A stretch of DNA of 64,000 nt from Hymenobacter volaticus (GCF_022921055.1 NZ_CP095061.1:3449501-3513500), one strand, 5' to 3'; shown: positions 1 through 8,669, numbered from the stretch's first letter. The notes: generated by a model from the sequence alone, not told the origin. Program-made: numbers and translations.

Positions 1-2
1 AT

Positions 3-947
3 GCAGTAGAAAAAATTCCATCCTTCTTCACGGTACAAGTTACTGCTGCCATAGCCCGAAAGATTAAAGCGGAATATGATGCAATGGCACTTTATTATCG
101 TGAGTCAGCTATCCCCAACGCTCAAAAAATGGTTGATGAGCTTATAGATGGCTACAATAAATCACAGCAAAAAAAGGACTACGCAGCAACATTTGGTAAA
201 AGATACATATTTGAAGATTCCTTCCATGCTATCACCAGAGAAGTTTTGATGTCGGGTTATATTGCTATCAGCCACAAGCTTGAAATGCTCATTGAGTACA
301 CCAAAAACCATTCGACCGGTAAGCCATATGCTACTATGCAAGAGCCTGTGGGTTACCACATCGTTGATTACCTCGAACATTTGAATGCCGATTTCGGGCT
401 TCCTATTGATAGATTAATGGAGTTGGACCATAACGTTCAACCCAAGAAAGGAATATGGAATTATAATCACCTGAGGACTATCATTACACCCAGGATTTAT
501 AAAATTCGAATGACTGCCAATCGGATTAAGCATCAAGGCGGTTATCCGAAGCACGCCAATGACCCTATTTTTGATTTCTACCCGAACTTCAGCAAATACC
601 CAAACTTCGGTACCGACATCAAGAAGAAAACAACGTTTCGGATTCCGTTAACTGAGGAAGAATTACTATTGGACCTGGACTATGCTGGAAAGTACATAAC
701 CCAGATTCTTGGCATATTTTCTGAAGTCAATATGTACAGCATAATTATGAGTATGATTTGGGTTCCTGCACAGAAAGACGAAATTCAAGCCAGATATACA
801 ATTTTGACCCACTACTTACCTTCCTTGAAAGCTTCGATAAAGAACAAGGTTAAACAAGTAAAGGATGTCTGGTTGGATAAAGACCTTGAACCGTCGCAAC
901 GGATACCCAAGCCAACCAAATTCATCTTTGATGAGAGTAACCTATAG
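3..947 (+). CDS. Hypothetical protein, 5' end outside window
   Basis: The reading frame is open from the left edge of the window to the TAG at 945-947, so the gene most likely starts upstream; an internal ATG at 84 would give 287 residues. The visible protein is charged, mostly helical by composition, with many Lys and Tyr and no signal peptide or membrane segment. I recognise no catalytic motif. It is not part of a visible operon: the next 400 bases are non-coding. The frame has no shifts or internal stops and uses AT-rich codons like the rest of the island, so it is probably real, but its function is unknown. Confidence 0.6.
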   Translation, partial: AVEKIPSFFTVQVTAAIARKIKAEYDAMALYYRESAIPNAQKMVDELIDGYNKSQQKKDYAATFGKRYIFEDSFHAITREVLMSGYIAISHKLEMLIEYTKNHSTGKPYATMQEPVGYHIVDYLEHLNADFGLPIDRLMELDHNVQPKKGIWNYNHLRTIITPRIYKIRMTANRIKHQGGYPKHANDPIFDFYPNFSKYPNFGTDIKKKTTFRIPLTEEELLLDLDYAGKYITQILGIFSEVNMYSIIMSMIWVPAQKDEIQARYTILTHYLPSLKASIKNKVKQVKDVWLDKDLEPSQRIPKPTKFIFDESNL

Positions 948-1355
948 CCCCTGGGCTAGTTTACGGGTACTGAACGGAGCCGGACCAGAGAGTGTGTAGC
1001 GTTTAAAACGCGTTTAAGGAACACAGTTTCGCGTTGCGCGTTCATTTCGACGTTTTAGCTCAGTACAGTTCAACGATTGTTCATACTCTTATTATCTATA
1101 TCTATCATCCATACCGTTCTGTAGTACCCTCTCATCATCCACCTCTATCTTTATCGTTCTCCTATTATGACCACACACTTGCCAATACCATCTATTCAAA
1201 ACACTAATTATCAATGTTTTACATACGCAATGATTGTGATAAAAGTGTAAGAGAGAAGGGCGTATCCGGTAAGAAGGTAGTACTGCAGACGAAAATTGAC
1301 TTTCGCCGTGGTACCAAGTGCGTGTATGTTTGGTTAGAACCCAAACCACCCCTGC
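948..1355. other. Non-coding gap, 408 bp
   Basis: No convincing reading frame on either strand. A short inverted repeat just after the preceding stop (ccctgggctag region, 950-962) is too weak to call a terminator. Nothing else was recognised. Confidence 0.4.
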
Positions 1356-1862
1356 ATGAACACTGGCCTTGAACTCTGGAAAACCATCACCGACTATCCC
1401 AACTACGACATCAGTAATCTGGTTCAGGGCCTTCACAATGGCTTTGGCCGTTATCTCTCCCCTACTCTGATTCCTTTGGGGTTCCGAATTGTGGCGGTCT
1501 ACAACCGGGAGGCCGGGACCCAATGTCGGTTCCGGGTTGCCACCTACTGGGTTCCCAACCTGGACGGAATTAAACGTTGGATACACCGCAACGGGGATAA
1601 AGAGGATAACCGGGCCGAGAACATCCAGTGGGTGAAAGTCAAATTAGTGTTGCGTACCCGGAAGGCAATATGCTGGGTTATGGCGAAGCGGAAGAACTGT
1701 TCCTCTGCGTATAAGAGAGTAACGTGGAGTAATAAGAAGCCCAAGCGTGTGTCCCACATACGAGCCGATGACCACCTTTACTACCTAGGTAACTACTACT
1801 CCGAAGAGCAAGCTCACCAAGCGTACCTGGACGCCAAAGCGGTTCACCATGTCGCCGTGTAG
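1356..1862 (+). CDS. Degenerate NUMOD4/HNH/AP2-type homing-endonuclease-like protein
   Basis: The 168-residue protein starts with a NUMOD4-like stretch (ELWKTITDYPNYDISNL, residues 6-22), has an HNH_3-like core (WIHRNGDKEDNRAENIQWV, about 76-94) and ends in an AP2-like segment (YKRVTW...YYLGNYYSEEQAHQAY, about 119-158). This is the layout of phage or intron-type HNH endonucleases that nick DNA. The first catalytic His of the usual HRLVA motif is not present (the aligned segment reads RFRVA), the DH pair reads IH, and the AP2 tryptophan positions are poor. The segment before the HNH core also looks scrambled, as if two compensating indels had occurred. I see it as a decaying relative of the intact gene at 30563-31144. 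It sits 107 bases upstream of the polymerase-like gene. Function is probably lost. Confidence 0.55.
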   Translation: MNTGLELWKTITDYPNYDISNLVQGLHNGFGRYLSPTLIPLGFRIVAVYNREAGTQCRFRVATYWVPNLDGIKRWIHRNGDKEDNRAENIQWVKVKLVLRTRKAICWVMAKRKNCSSAYKRVTWSNKKPKRVSHIRADDHLYYLGNYYSEEQAHQAYLDAKAVHHVAV

Positions 1863-1969
1863 GTGACCTACTAAAAGTAAATATTGAATTATTCCGGATT
1901 TCGCAGAATCCAGGAATATTTACCCATAGACACTCAACGAAGTGTCCGGGGCTGCCAGCGTTTTGGGTA

Positions 1970-3511
1970 ATGGACACTGGCAGCGTTCCACCCCGTTCGA
2001 CATTACCCACCGGTTGTGGAACGCCGGTAGTACTAATTGAATCATTACCCAGTGCCTCAGTGCCCAAAGAATTTACCTTCAATACAAGGCAGCTATTCGT
2101 ACCCGCAAACATTAGCAACCTTTCAGCTTTCCTAACCTCACAGGGTTGGACCCAGCGTCAGATTGACGACCATCAAGATAAAATAGCTTACACCCTGAAC
2201 CGTATCCTCACGGCACCCCTGTACAACAAACGGATTGGGGCCGGTGATTACGTTGCCATCAACCATGACGTACTCGCAAACGTGATTGGGAACCGATACG
2301 TGAAGTTCGTCTTGGACACTCTTCTTTCCGCAGGGGCCATCGAATGCGACAACATGTACAGCAAGAAAAGCGGGAAGTCCTACGGGTACCGCATCACCGA
2401 ACAAGTGGATAGCAAACCAGTCGGCTTGTTGATATTCAAGCAGGAAACCTTCGGCCGCAAGCTTGCCGCATGGACGGAGAAAATGGAAGTTGAACTTCGG
2501 AAGGACCGGTTCCTAAATCGTATCCACAAGGACATGAAAAACCTACGCATCCACCACCGGGAAGCACGCAGGCACAACGAAACCGTCTACGAAGCCACCC
2601 AGGACTTCATCGTGAACAACTGTGCCACACTGGACACCACTAAGGTCAAGCATAGAGCCTATACGGGCCTCCTGGACGAAGCAATGGCTATCAGCGAACT
2701 GATTCATCTGCCGAGCTTCAAGAAGCTCACCAAGGTCCTCAAACATGGTCAAAAGGAAGACCCGACACTGACTGTTTACAAGACCATGATGCGTACCATC
2801 TTGAAGTCGTATTCTAAAAACCTGATAGCAATTGATAAGCTTCACACGCTGAACATCAAGGTTCCCATCCGGCCGGACAAACTATCAAGGGTATACACCA
2901 TCCTAACTAACCTGAGCAGCCAGCTACGACCGTTCCTCTACCATGTCAAGCATCCGGAAGAAACCCTGGTCAACCTGGACATAGCGAACTCCCAGCCCTT
3001 CCTTCTGTCTTTGCTCTTGGTCAAGCGTTACGACTCACACGACCTGCCCGGAGACGTTAAGCACTACATTGAACTAACATCCAGCGGCAAGTTCTACGAA
3101 TTCGTAGCCCAGGCTAACAACGTCCACATGCGTACCAAACGGGAACGCCGGGACTTCAAAACCAAGTTCTTCGCTTCCATCTTCTTTTGTAAAAACAAGC
3201 ATACCGAATCCAGTAAAATCGGCAAGTGGTTTCGGGACACCTTCCCGAAAGTCTACCAGTTGATTTACGACTACAAGCTTACCGACCACGCAGAACTTGC
3301 CGTAGCAATGCAGAAGGAAGAAGCCCGTATCATCCTGGATACTGTCGTAGCCAGACTGCAACCCTACAAGATATGGGCAGCAAGCATCCATGATAGTATC
3401 ATTTGCTTAGAGTCGGACGCGACTCTGGTTCACGCTATCATGACGAATGCATTTCAAGCCAGCTACGGCTTGAATCCGACTATCACCCCGGAACCGTTGA
3501 AACCCAAATAG
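1970..3511 (+). CDS. Putative A-family-like (palm) nucleic acid polymerase with winged-helix N-terminus
   Basis: The 513-residue protein is a stand-alone gene of unassigned family. Residues about 90-145 look like a winged helix (INHDVLANVIG...LLSAGAIE...YGYRITE). The C-terminal half carries three elements in the order and spacing of A-family DNA polymerases and T7-like RNA polymerases: motif A at 333-345 (LVNLDIANSQPF, Asp337), a motif B-like helix at 391-406 (RERRDFKTKFFASIFF, Arg394/Lys397), and motif C at 472-480 (SIHDSIICL, His474-Asp475). The QxEAxI helix at 448-456 fits the conserved helix between B and C. No 3'-5' exonuclease or primase domain is visible. HDS rather than HDE at motif C recalls single-subunit RNA polymerases. 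Possible roles are plasmid or phage replication or defence. The family link is inference from motifs; activity is not shown. Confidence 0.6.
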   Translation: MDTGSVPPRSTLPTGCGTPVVLIESLPSASVPKEFTFNTRQLFVPANISNLSAFLTSQGWTQRQIDDHQDKIAYTLNRILTAPLYNKRIGAGDYVAINHDVLANVIGNRYVKFVLDTLLSAGAIECDNMYSKKSGKSYGYRITEQVDSKPVGLLIFKQETFGRKLAAWTEKMEVELRKDRFLNRIHKDMKNLRIHHREARRHNETVYEATQDFIVNNCATLDTTKVKHRAYTGLLDEAMAISELIHLPSFKKLTKVLKHGQKEDPTLTVYKTMMRTILKSYSKNLIAIDKLHTLNIKVPIRPDKLSRVYTILTNLSSQLRPFLYHVKHPEETLVNLDIANSQPFLLSLLLVKRYDSHDLPGDVKHYIELTSSGKFYEFVAQANNVHMRTKRERRDFKTKFFASIFFCKNKHTESSKIGKWFRDTFPKVYQLIYDYKLTDHAELAVAMQKEEARIILDTVVARLQPYKIWAASIHDSIICLESDATLVHAIMTNAFQASYGLNPTITPEPLKPK

Positions 3512-3621
3512 CGCATTGAATCGCTATTGAATGAAGTGTGATTTTGATTAGACATTTCGCTGGTGAATGGAAAGAAGACACATCCTAAATACAGGAAGAT
3601 TAATCCCAATTGAATGAAGTC

Positions 3622-3656
3622 GAACCCCAGCCCGAAACGGCCGGGGTTTTCTTTTT
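3622..3656 (+). terminator. Rho-independent terminator
   Basis: A GC hairpin (CCCC.GCC / GGC.GGGG around a short loop, 3625-3646) is followed by TTTTCTTTTT. It lies 110 bases after the polymerase-like gene on the same strand. Confidence 0.7.
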
Positions 3657-3857
3657 CTCCTGGGTTCCGCACGACTGCCGCAGGACATAATATCGGAACC
3701 ACTACCAGTATCGTCCACCACACCAGCGTCCGTTCGGATTTCTTCCCTGGGGGAAGTACGTCACCAGCATCACCATCATAACCCGCGCAACCATTACCAG
3801 CATCAATAAGAGCGAAGAACCCACCCTAGAAGCCCAACCATAGTGGGTTCGATATTT

Positions 3858-4601
3858 TCAGTCCCAACGTGATAGTGACATGTCACCAACTTCACCCAAT
3901 ACAATACTTCCATCACTCTGAAGCTCGAATTGTACGTCCACAGTATAGCTTAAATGGGTAGTGACTTGCTTCAGGGTATCCGCTATAAGGGTGTTGTTCG
4001 CTAAATCCGATGGGAAGGTTAATACATAAGCCTGCCCTGAATGCTTACAAGAACCCATAATGTCTACAATTACGGCAACCCTCCCATTCGAGAAAGTATA
4101 CACCCCGTGACTCACAATTGAAAAGGTTCCAAATGTCAAGTACACCGATTCACTCTTATAGGTAAATACTTCGCCGTGTGCTCTATTGAATTCAATTATC
4201 TTGTCGGTCTTGCTATAGATGCGGTCACCAATCCTACTGAGTACCTCCCCTGTGTTTATGTTGCTTACAAGCCATTCGTGGGTAATATGCTGAATAGGGC
4301 TATAATTGGCTGTTATGAACTTATGCATGTTACTGTAATAAGTAATCGCAGTCGGTGACACGGCCCTTGCTTCCTCCTTCAACTCCGGATGAAGACCGGC
4401 CTTACCGTCTCCAAACGCTGAAGCATCATTGCTGATTAAGTGGTATGTGTAGAGAAGGCTACGGGTGTTTTTGCTAGCATCCTCAAGTATAGTGTGCCAT
4501 AGGATGGCGTCCCGGAATTGCTGCCCAGCACTATCGAACGGTTTCTTCCGATTAATGGCCTTGTGTACCAACGTGGGTAACAAATCGTTGGGTAAGGGCA
4601 A
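3858..4601 (-). pseudogene. Hypothetical protein, N-terminus cut off by an IS element
   Basis: The minus-strand frame gives 247 residues from a TTG at 4599-4601, but the frame stays open past that point straight into the IS3 remnant that begins at 4607, and it meets no ATG before a stop inside the IS. The natural start was probably removed by the insertion. The remaining protein has no signal peptide or clear motif; its C-terminal half is rich in beta-type residues (VYLTFGTFSIVSHGVYTF, YTVDVQFELQ). I do not recognise the family. If translation starts inside, candidates are downstream Met codons. The rest of the gene was not found on the other side of the IS, whose right end is also lost. Confidence 0.5.
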
Positions 4602-4657
4602 AAAAGTGAGGTGGTCTAGGCATGACGGACAGAAGAAGGACGTATATTTCTTCTGCT

Positions 4658-4921
4658 ATGGCAACCAAAACCAACGGGGCGTCGCCCGACAAACGACGCA
4701 AATACGACGAGGCGTTCAAGGCCTAGGCGTTGCGCTTGGCTGGCGAGAGCCGCAGCACGCAGGCCGCGGCGCGGCAATTGGGCATTAGCCCCAAGCTGCT
4801 TTACCGCTGGCAGCAGGCCCAGCTCGTGGCCGAGGTGGGCAGTGAAGAAGTGGCGCGTGCCCCGGAGGTGCGCGCCCTGCGGGCCCAGCTCAAGCAGGCT
4901 AAGCAGGAGCTGGATATTTAA
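4658..4921 (+). pseudogene. IS3-family transposase orfA, nonsense-mutated
   Basis: ATG at 4658 opens the HTH-bearing orfA (KRRKYDEAFKA), which hits TAG at 4724-4726 where the family has a Glu codon. In the same frame the protein continues with the helix-turn-helix (AARQLGISPKLLYRWQQAQ) and a coiled coil (LRAQLKQAKQELDI) to a TAA at 4919-4921. The last codons overlap an A-rich run, the usual -1 frameshift site of IS3 elements, but one base appears lost there. OrfA normally binds the terminal repeats and is fused by frameshift to orfB. Confidence 0.75.
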
Positions 4922-4954
4922 AAAAGCCTTTGTCATCTTCGCCCAGCCGACCCG

Positions 4955-5417
4955 GTGAGCACTTACCAGCACATCGCCCAGCGGCCCAGGCAGGTGCGTG
5001 TGCGCCAGCTCTGCCAAGTGCTGCGCGTGGCCCCATCCACGTACTATGCCTGGCAACGCCAGCGACAACAGTTGGTGGTTGAACCGGTGCTCGCGCAAAA
5101 TCGTCGACTGGGATGTGCGCGACACCATGCCGCAGTACCTAGTCAGCGAGGCCCTGCACCGGGCGCTTGTGGTGCGCCGCCCACCCTTGGGGTTCACGGG
5201 CACTTCGACTTAAGTGACGCCGAGGCGTCACCTTGGGCAGCCAGTACACAGCCACCCGCTTCAAGTGCCTACTGACCCATCAGGGTGAACTGCAAAGCAT
5301 GAGCCGGAGGGGTAACAGCTATGATAACGCCCACGCCGAATCGTTTTGGAGCCGCTTCAAAGCCGAGCTGCTCGACGGCGGCTACTTCCCCGGCCTGGCC
5401 GAAGCCAAGCTTGAAAA
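4955..5417 (+). pseudogene. IS3-family transposase orfB fragments
   Basis: The start of orfB (RVRQLCQVLRVAPSTYYAW) is readable from 4955, then the frame breaks near 5090-5220 with loss of most of the integrase core. A C-terminal piece at 5233-5417 resumes in another frame with GSQYTATRF and SMSRRGNSYDNAHAESFW, the latter holding the catalytic Glu of the DDE triad. Both earlier catalytic Asp regions are missing or unreadable, so no active transposase can be made. Confidence 0.75.
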
Positions 5418-5657
5418 ACTACTATGTGAAAGCAGCTCTTGTCTCCGGCTCTAAGCCAGTCTTTCAGGAAATTTATATGTACTTGAAGGCCTATTAACCC
5501 TCCTTTTCTGTACTTAAACCTGCTTTAAGCGTACTAATTAAGCCTATTTATGTACCTACAAACTCTATCGTTAATGGCCGTAACATTATTGCAAACAGCA
5601 TTATGAACACCGCACAGGTGAACGGGTACTATAAATGAGGCCATACAGACTTTTTCT

Positions 5658-5710
5658 CCCTCCTCCCCCCCCTGTATCCCCCTATGGTTCAAAATCACCC
5701 TCCCCCCCCC
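5658..5710 (-). other. G-quadruplex-type tract on the minus strand
   Basis: The plus strand holds C runs of 3, 8, 5, 3 and 9 within 53 bases (5658-5660, 5665-5672, 5678-5682, 5698-5700, 5702-5710). On the minus strand this gives at least four G runs of three or more with short to medium loops, the classical G4 pattern, in otherwise AT-rich DNA. Confidence 0.5.
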
Positions 5711-6094
5711 TTTATTCATGGGACTGCGTTTGAAAAATTTCTGGCTTAGTCAATTCTGGCAACTTGGCTAAAGTCATATTATACTTATTTATATGCATTT
5801 ATACTTATTTAAAATCCTTCGATTTAAGTCGTAGTTCTATCCAATGCGCATAGGTTAGTGAATTCCTGAATGCAGCTTAGACACAACCCACCGTCAGCTA
5901 CGATACGATTGAAGATGGACAATACTGTCATCATATTAGCATTATAGAGTTGTTAAGTTTTAAAGCAAGTCGATACAACCCTGTATCAATCAATGGCTTT
6001 AAAACATATTAGGCAACAAATAAAGCACTGCAATAACCTTATGAGTGCTAACTAAAAGCAGAAAACACTAACAACCTATTGAATAAGCACAATA

Positions 6095-6424
6095 CTATGG
6101 ACAACAATTTGTTGCCTATATTTCCCTGTGCTATAGACAACAATTCGTTACCTAGGTCTCTATGCCATAGACAACAATTCATTAACTGTATTACTGCATT
6201 CAATACCTATTTTTATTGGCAATTATATAAAAAGGGTTGTACGATAAAGAATAATATAAACTTTTTAATAAAATAGGCATAGCGAAGGTATAATAACTAT
6301 TTTTTTCCTGTTATGAGGCAACAATTATTTATTAGCCACACTGGCCTTAAATGCACATTTATCAAAAATACAATATAAAAAAAGCAGCTGCGCCTTAAAT
6401 AGTTATTATAACAGACAACAATTC
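6095..6424 (+). repeat. Iteron-like repeats, core GACAACAATTC
   Basis: The core (A/G)ACAACAATT occurs at 6101, 6137, 6171 and 6415, with weaker copies (GGCAACAA) near 6011 and 6317. The first three are 36 and 34 bases apart and most are preceded by TATAG or TATGG. The first copy forms a near palindrome (CAACAATTTGTTG). The last copy lies just upstream of the promoter of the 88-aa gene. Regular spacing near three helical turns suggests protein binding sites, as operators or replication iterons. Confidence 0.5.
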
Positions 6425-6430
6425 AAGCAC

Positions 6431-6462
6431 TTGCTATTTGGTTTTATGACGCTTTATCTTTG
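6431..6462 (+). promoter_or_regulatory. Bacteroidota-type promoter for the 88-aa gene
   Basis: TTG at 6431-6433, 21 bases, then TATCTTTG at 6455-6462, which fits the -33 TTG / -7 TAnnTTTG consensus. It lies 62 bases before the ATG at 6525, and a repeat core ends 8 bases before the -33 element. Confidence 0.5.
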
Positions 6463-6524
6463 TGCCATAAATTTTCGAAGGCGTTCATTTAACACACATT
6501 CCGCGCATTTAAATTTTAAAACCT

Positions 6525-6791
6525 ATGGCACTGCAAATGAAACAAGGGAATATGCACGAATTCTGTGAAATACTAAAGTTACATTTAAAAAGAAGAAAAA
6601 CAATTAGAATTGGCTCCATTCAGGGCAGCCTATTAGTGGCATCCTTACCTTACCAAAAGAATTCATTTCAAGAATTACTCAATGAAGATGAATTCAACTT
6701 AGTTGCCCAGTTAATTACCATGAACGGAGGAATACTTCGCAAACAAATAATGCACAATGACAATAGGCCATTTTATGTCGACCTTAAATAA
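6525..6791 (+). CDS. Small hypothetical protein, 88 aa
   Basis: A short basic protein (HLKRRKTIRIGSIQG near residues 20-35) with a helical rest (FQELLNEDEFNLVAQLITMNGG). It has its own promoter and possible operator repeats, which argues for a real gene. Size, charge and the repeats upstream would fit a small DNA-binding or replication-control protein, but no HTH can be assigned with confidence. No Shine-Dalgarno is seen, as usual in this group. Function unknown. Confidence 0.5.
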   Translation: MALQMKQGNMHEFCEILKLHLKRRKTIRIGSIQGSLLVASLPYQKNSFQELLNEDEFNLVAQLITMNGGILRKQIMHNDNRPFYVDLK

Positions 6792-7454
6792 ATAAGATGG
6801 ATGTTTTAAATAAAATTATATCTGAATTATAAAAGAATTATGCAGCGCAAATCTTCTGGCCTCAAATACATGAAAAGTCATTTTACAGAAATACACTTTC
6901 ACTCAATTATAAACTTGAGTTAATGAAGATTTCAAGTCTTCATGGCTCATGGCAGGTAGCTAAGTAAAGTAGCCCGGAGCCATGAAGAGTTTAAGCACAT
7001 GTACTAAAGAAGCATATGTAGTTATAAGTGTCAATCAATAATACTATCAAGTAGCACAACTGCTGGGCACAGTAAAAAGGAATTTATTTCTTGAGCAAAT
7101 GTACAATTTGGCTACTGCCTGCTTTAGCGATTTCTTCTGTAAGCGTTTAGTAAAGTTTTCCTTCTAAAGGTCAAAAAAGTCTGTCCGCTCTTAATTCTGA
7201 CAGACTAAAGTCTTGATTTAATGGCTTTGCAGAGACTGAGAAAGCAAGATTTCGCTTTCTATTAATACTATATGGTATTATAAAAAAACTCTTCGTCTCG
7301 AACCAATATTGCAATATGGGTTGAAGACAATACTTTGTTCGGCTAGGCTCACCAGAACAGTTTTTCACTAAGCTTTTAGATAAAGTTTAAGGATTTTATG
7401 GCGATAAGGTAACACTCTCGTCTTCCACTCCTTGCCGTACAAACTTACATCCAC
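6792..7454. other. Non-coding region, 663 bp
   Basis: No protein-like frame on either strand; a 65-codon minus-strand frame (7171-7368) has no supporting pattern. Contains the inverted repeat at 6938-6987. Confidence 0.4.
6938..6987. repeat. Inverted repeat, possible RNA hairpin
   Basis: CTTCATGGCTC at 6938-6948 is the exact reverse complement of GAGCCATGAAG at 6977-6987, with a 28-base loop. No U-run follows, so a terminator is unlikely; a protein site or the stem of a small RNA is possible. Confidence 0.45.
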
Positions 7455-8018
7455 ATGTCATTTAAAATGAAAGAACTTCAAGAAGCTTACATTCATTTAC
7501 CCAGCCATAACGCCACTAAACATGACTTACATATGTCTAAGCATGAAGCGGAACGTGCTCGCACATACTTCAAAGCATTAGTCAACAAGCATTATATCCG
7601 GGTGAAAAGGCCTAAACCAGGAATGGATGGCGGAGCAGCACAATATTTCTCAAACACTATCTACGTTCCAATTATAAGAAACAAGGGCGACTTCTATTTG
7701 TGTCTTCACGAAATTGGGCATATGCAGCAACCGCCTACTATTATAGAGAAAATGGACCCGGATTTTATTGATGAAGCTATTATCATAGACGAATACAAAG
7801 CGGATTTGTATGCCCTTGAACATGCGCAACTATTTGGAGTTGATACTACAATATTTCAAAAGCACGCCATGTGTTGCCTATTCCCATACGTCAAGAAAGT
7901 ACATCAGAAAAAGGTCAAGTGGGCGAATATGGATGAGCGGGTTCGTGACATTGTAATGAATTGGCTTGGCATTACTGAAGCAGACTGGTCCGCTCATGAA
8001 CTAATTATAATCAATTAA
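7455..8018 (+). CDS. HExxH zinc metallopeptidase, ImmA/IrrE-like
   Basis: The 187-residue protein has LCLHEIGHMQQ at 82-92, the HExxH zinc site (His85, Glu86, His89), and a downstream DEYKADLYALEH at 112-123 whose Glu113 fits the third zinc ligand of gluzincins; the E..A(D/N).(Y/F)A form is typical of ImmA/IrrE-like peptidases. It lacks a signal peptide, so it acts in the cytosol. In mobile elements such peptidases cleave a repressor or an antitoxin to release gene expression. Here no HTH is fused and no partner lies next to it. Metallopeptidase assignment is fairly safe; the ImmA-like role is inference. Confidence 0.7.
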   Translation: MSFKMKELQEAYIHLPSHNATKHDLHMSKHEAERARTYFKALVNKHYIRVKRPKPGMDGGAAQYFSNTIYVPIIRNKGDFYLCLHEIGHMQQPPTIIEKMDPDFIDEAIIIDEYKADLYALEHAQLFGVDTTIFQKHAMCCLFPYVKKVHQKKVKWANMDERVRDIVMNWLGITEADWSAHELIIIN

Positions 8019-8300
8019 TTCTATACTTAGTGACCGGGGTGTAAAACCCCAAGATGGGCTTTTACATCTGCGATGTAGACATTCATATGTGCTTGGCCTC
8101 AGGTATTCGCGCAGGGTCTAGAGTTCCCGCAATTGTTGGCCGTAGAGGACACTTTGCAGTCAACCCTGATGGTGCATTCAGAGGCTAGACAACATCAAGG
8201 TAGACATAGAGGGACTAGACTCCTTCATCCTTCCTGACTGGCATTGAACTTTGCGGTCAATACATCTATTTTGCCAGTAAATACTTATCTCGTTATCCTG

Positions 8301-8546
8301 ATGCGCTTTTTTCTATTAGCTCTAACTTTAATCGTTAGCCTGACTAATTTTACCCCTACTCGCAGCGTTTCTAGTGTACATGTCCGCTCCATTACCGGCG
8401 TTTATCTCTGCCAAGGCGGCTATCCTAAAGTATATCACGCTAGTAAGACTTGTACGGGGCTAAATAATTGTTCTACTAGCCTGAAAACTGTCAGTACATC
8501 CGAAGCTCAATTGTTGGGTAGACGAGCCTGTAAACGCTGCTATTAG
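8301..8546 (+). CDS. Small secreted Cys-rich protein
   Basis: The ATG at 8301 is preferred over one at 8244 because it places a signal peptide at the very start (MRFFLLALTLIVSLTNFTPT). The mature part is about 60 residues with five cysteines: VYLCQGG, HASKTCTGLNNC and a terminal RRACKRCY. This VY.C...YH....C.GL..C...V...A...G...C..C pattern recurs in small exported Bacteroidota proteins of unknown function; that is from memory of the family, not a search. The cysteines could bind metal or form disulfides in the periplasm. Stands alone, with no operon partner. Confidence 0.65.
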   Translation: MRFFLLALTLIVSLTNFTPTRSVSSVHVRSITGVYLCQGGYPKVYHASKTCTGLNNCSTSLKTVSTSEAQLLGRRACKRCY

Positions 8547-8669
8547 CCTAAAGGCATTGGTCTAGCCTGGACATAAAAAAACTCGACCTTAGAAAAGCTG
8601 AATTTAAACAAAACATGTTGTCAAATATACTGACACTTGTTAGTACCGGGCATACAGTTGCGGCCAGAA

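Larger units (their letters stand above)
4607..5417 (+). mobile_element. IS3-family insertion sequence remnant, copy 1
   Basis: The left end TGAGGTGGTCTAGGCA at 4607-4622 matches the left terminal repeat of the second copy at 26481. Inside are a transposase orfA with an in-frame TAG and pieces of orfB that contain the final catalytic region of the DDE integrase core. The last recognisable IS residues (AEAKLE) end near 5417; the YN..RRHSSLGY tail and the right terminal repeat are missing. The element is clearly GC-richer than the DNA around it. It cannot move on its own. Confidence 0.8.
5418..6524. other. Non-coding AT-rich region, 1.1 kb
   Basis: No credible gene on either strand; a 65-codon frame at 6079-6276 is made of the repeats described below and has no protein-like pattern. 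The stretch holds a C-tract (5658-5710), iteron-like repeats (6095-6424) and a promoter (6431-6462). It may be what remains of a replication or regulatory region of a mobile element. Confidence 0.5.

Noticed and set aside
4616..5203. 195-codon minus-strand frame across the IS
   Set aside because: It is the complement of the IS3 transposase in GC-rich DNA, a shadow frame.
6095..6180. Possible CRISPR array
   Set aside because: Repeats are only about 11-14 bases, imperfect and few, with no cas genes; iteron or operator explanation fits better.
6079..6276. 65-codon frame starting MNKHNTMDNNLLPIF
   Set aside because: It is made of the GACAACAATT repeats, has no start context or domain, and reads as repeat translation.
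7171..7368. 65-codon minus-strand frame
   Set aside because: No domain, no neighbour, atypical composition; chance frame in AT-rich DNA.
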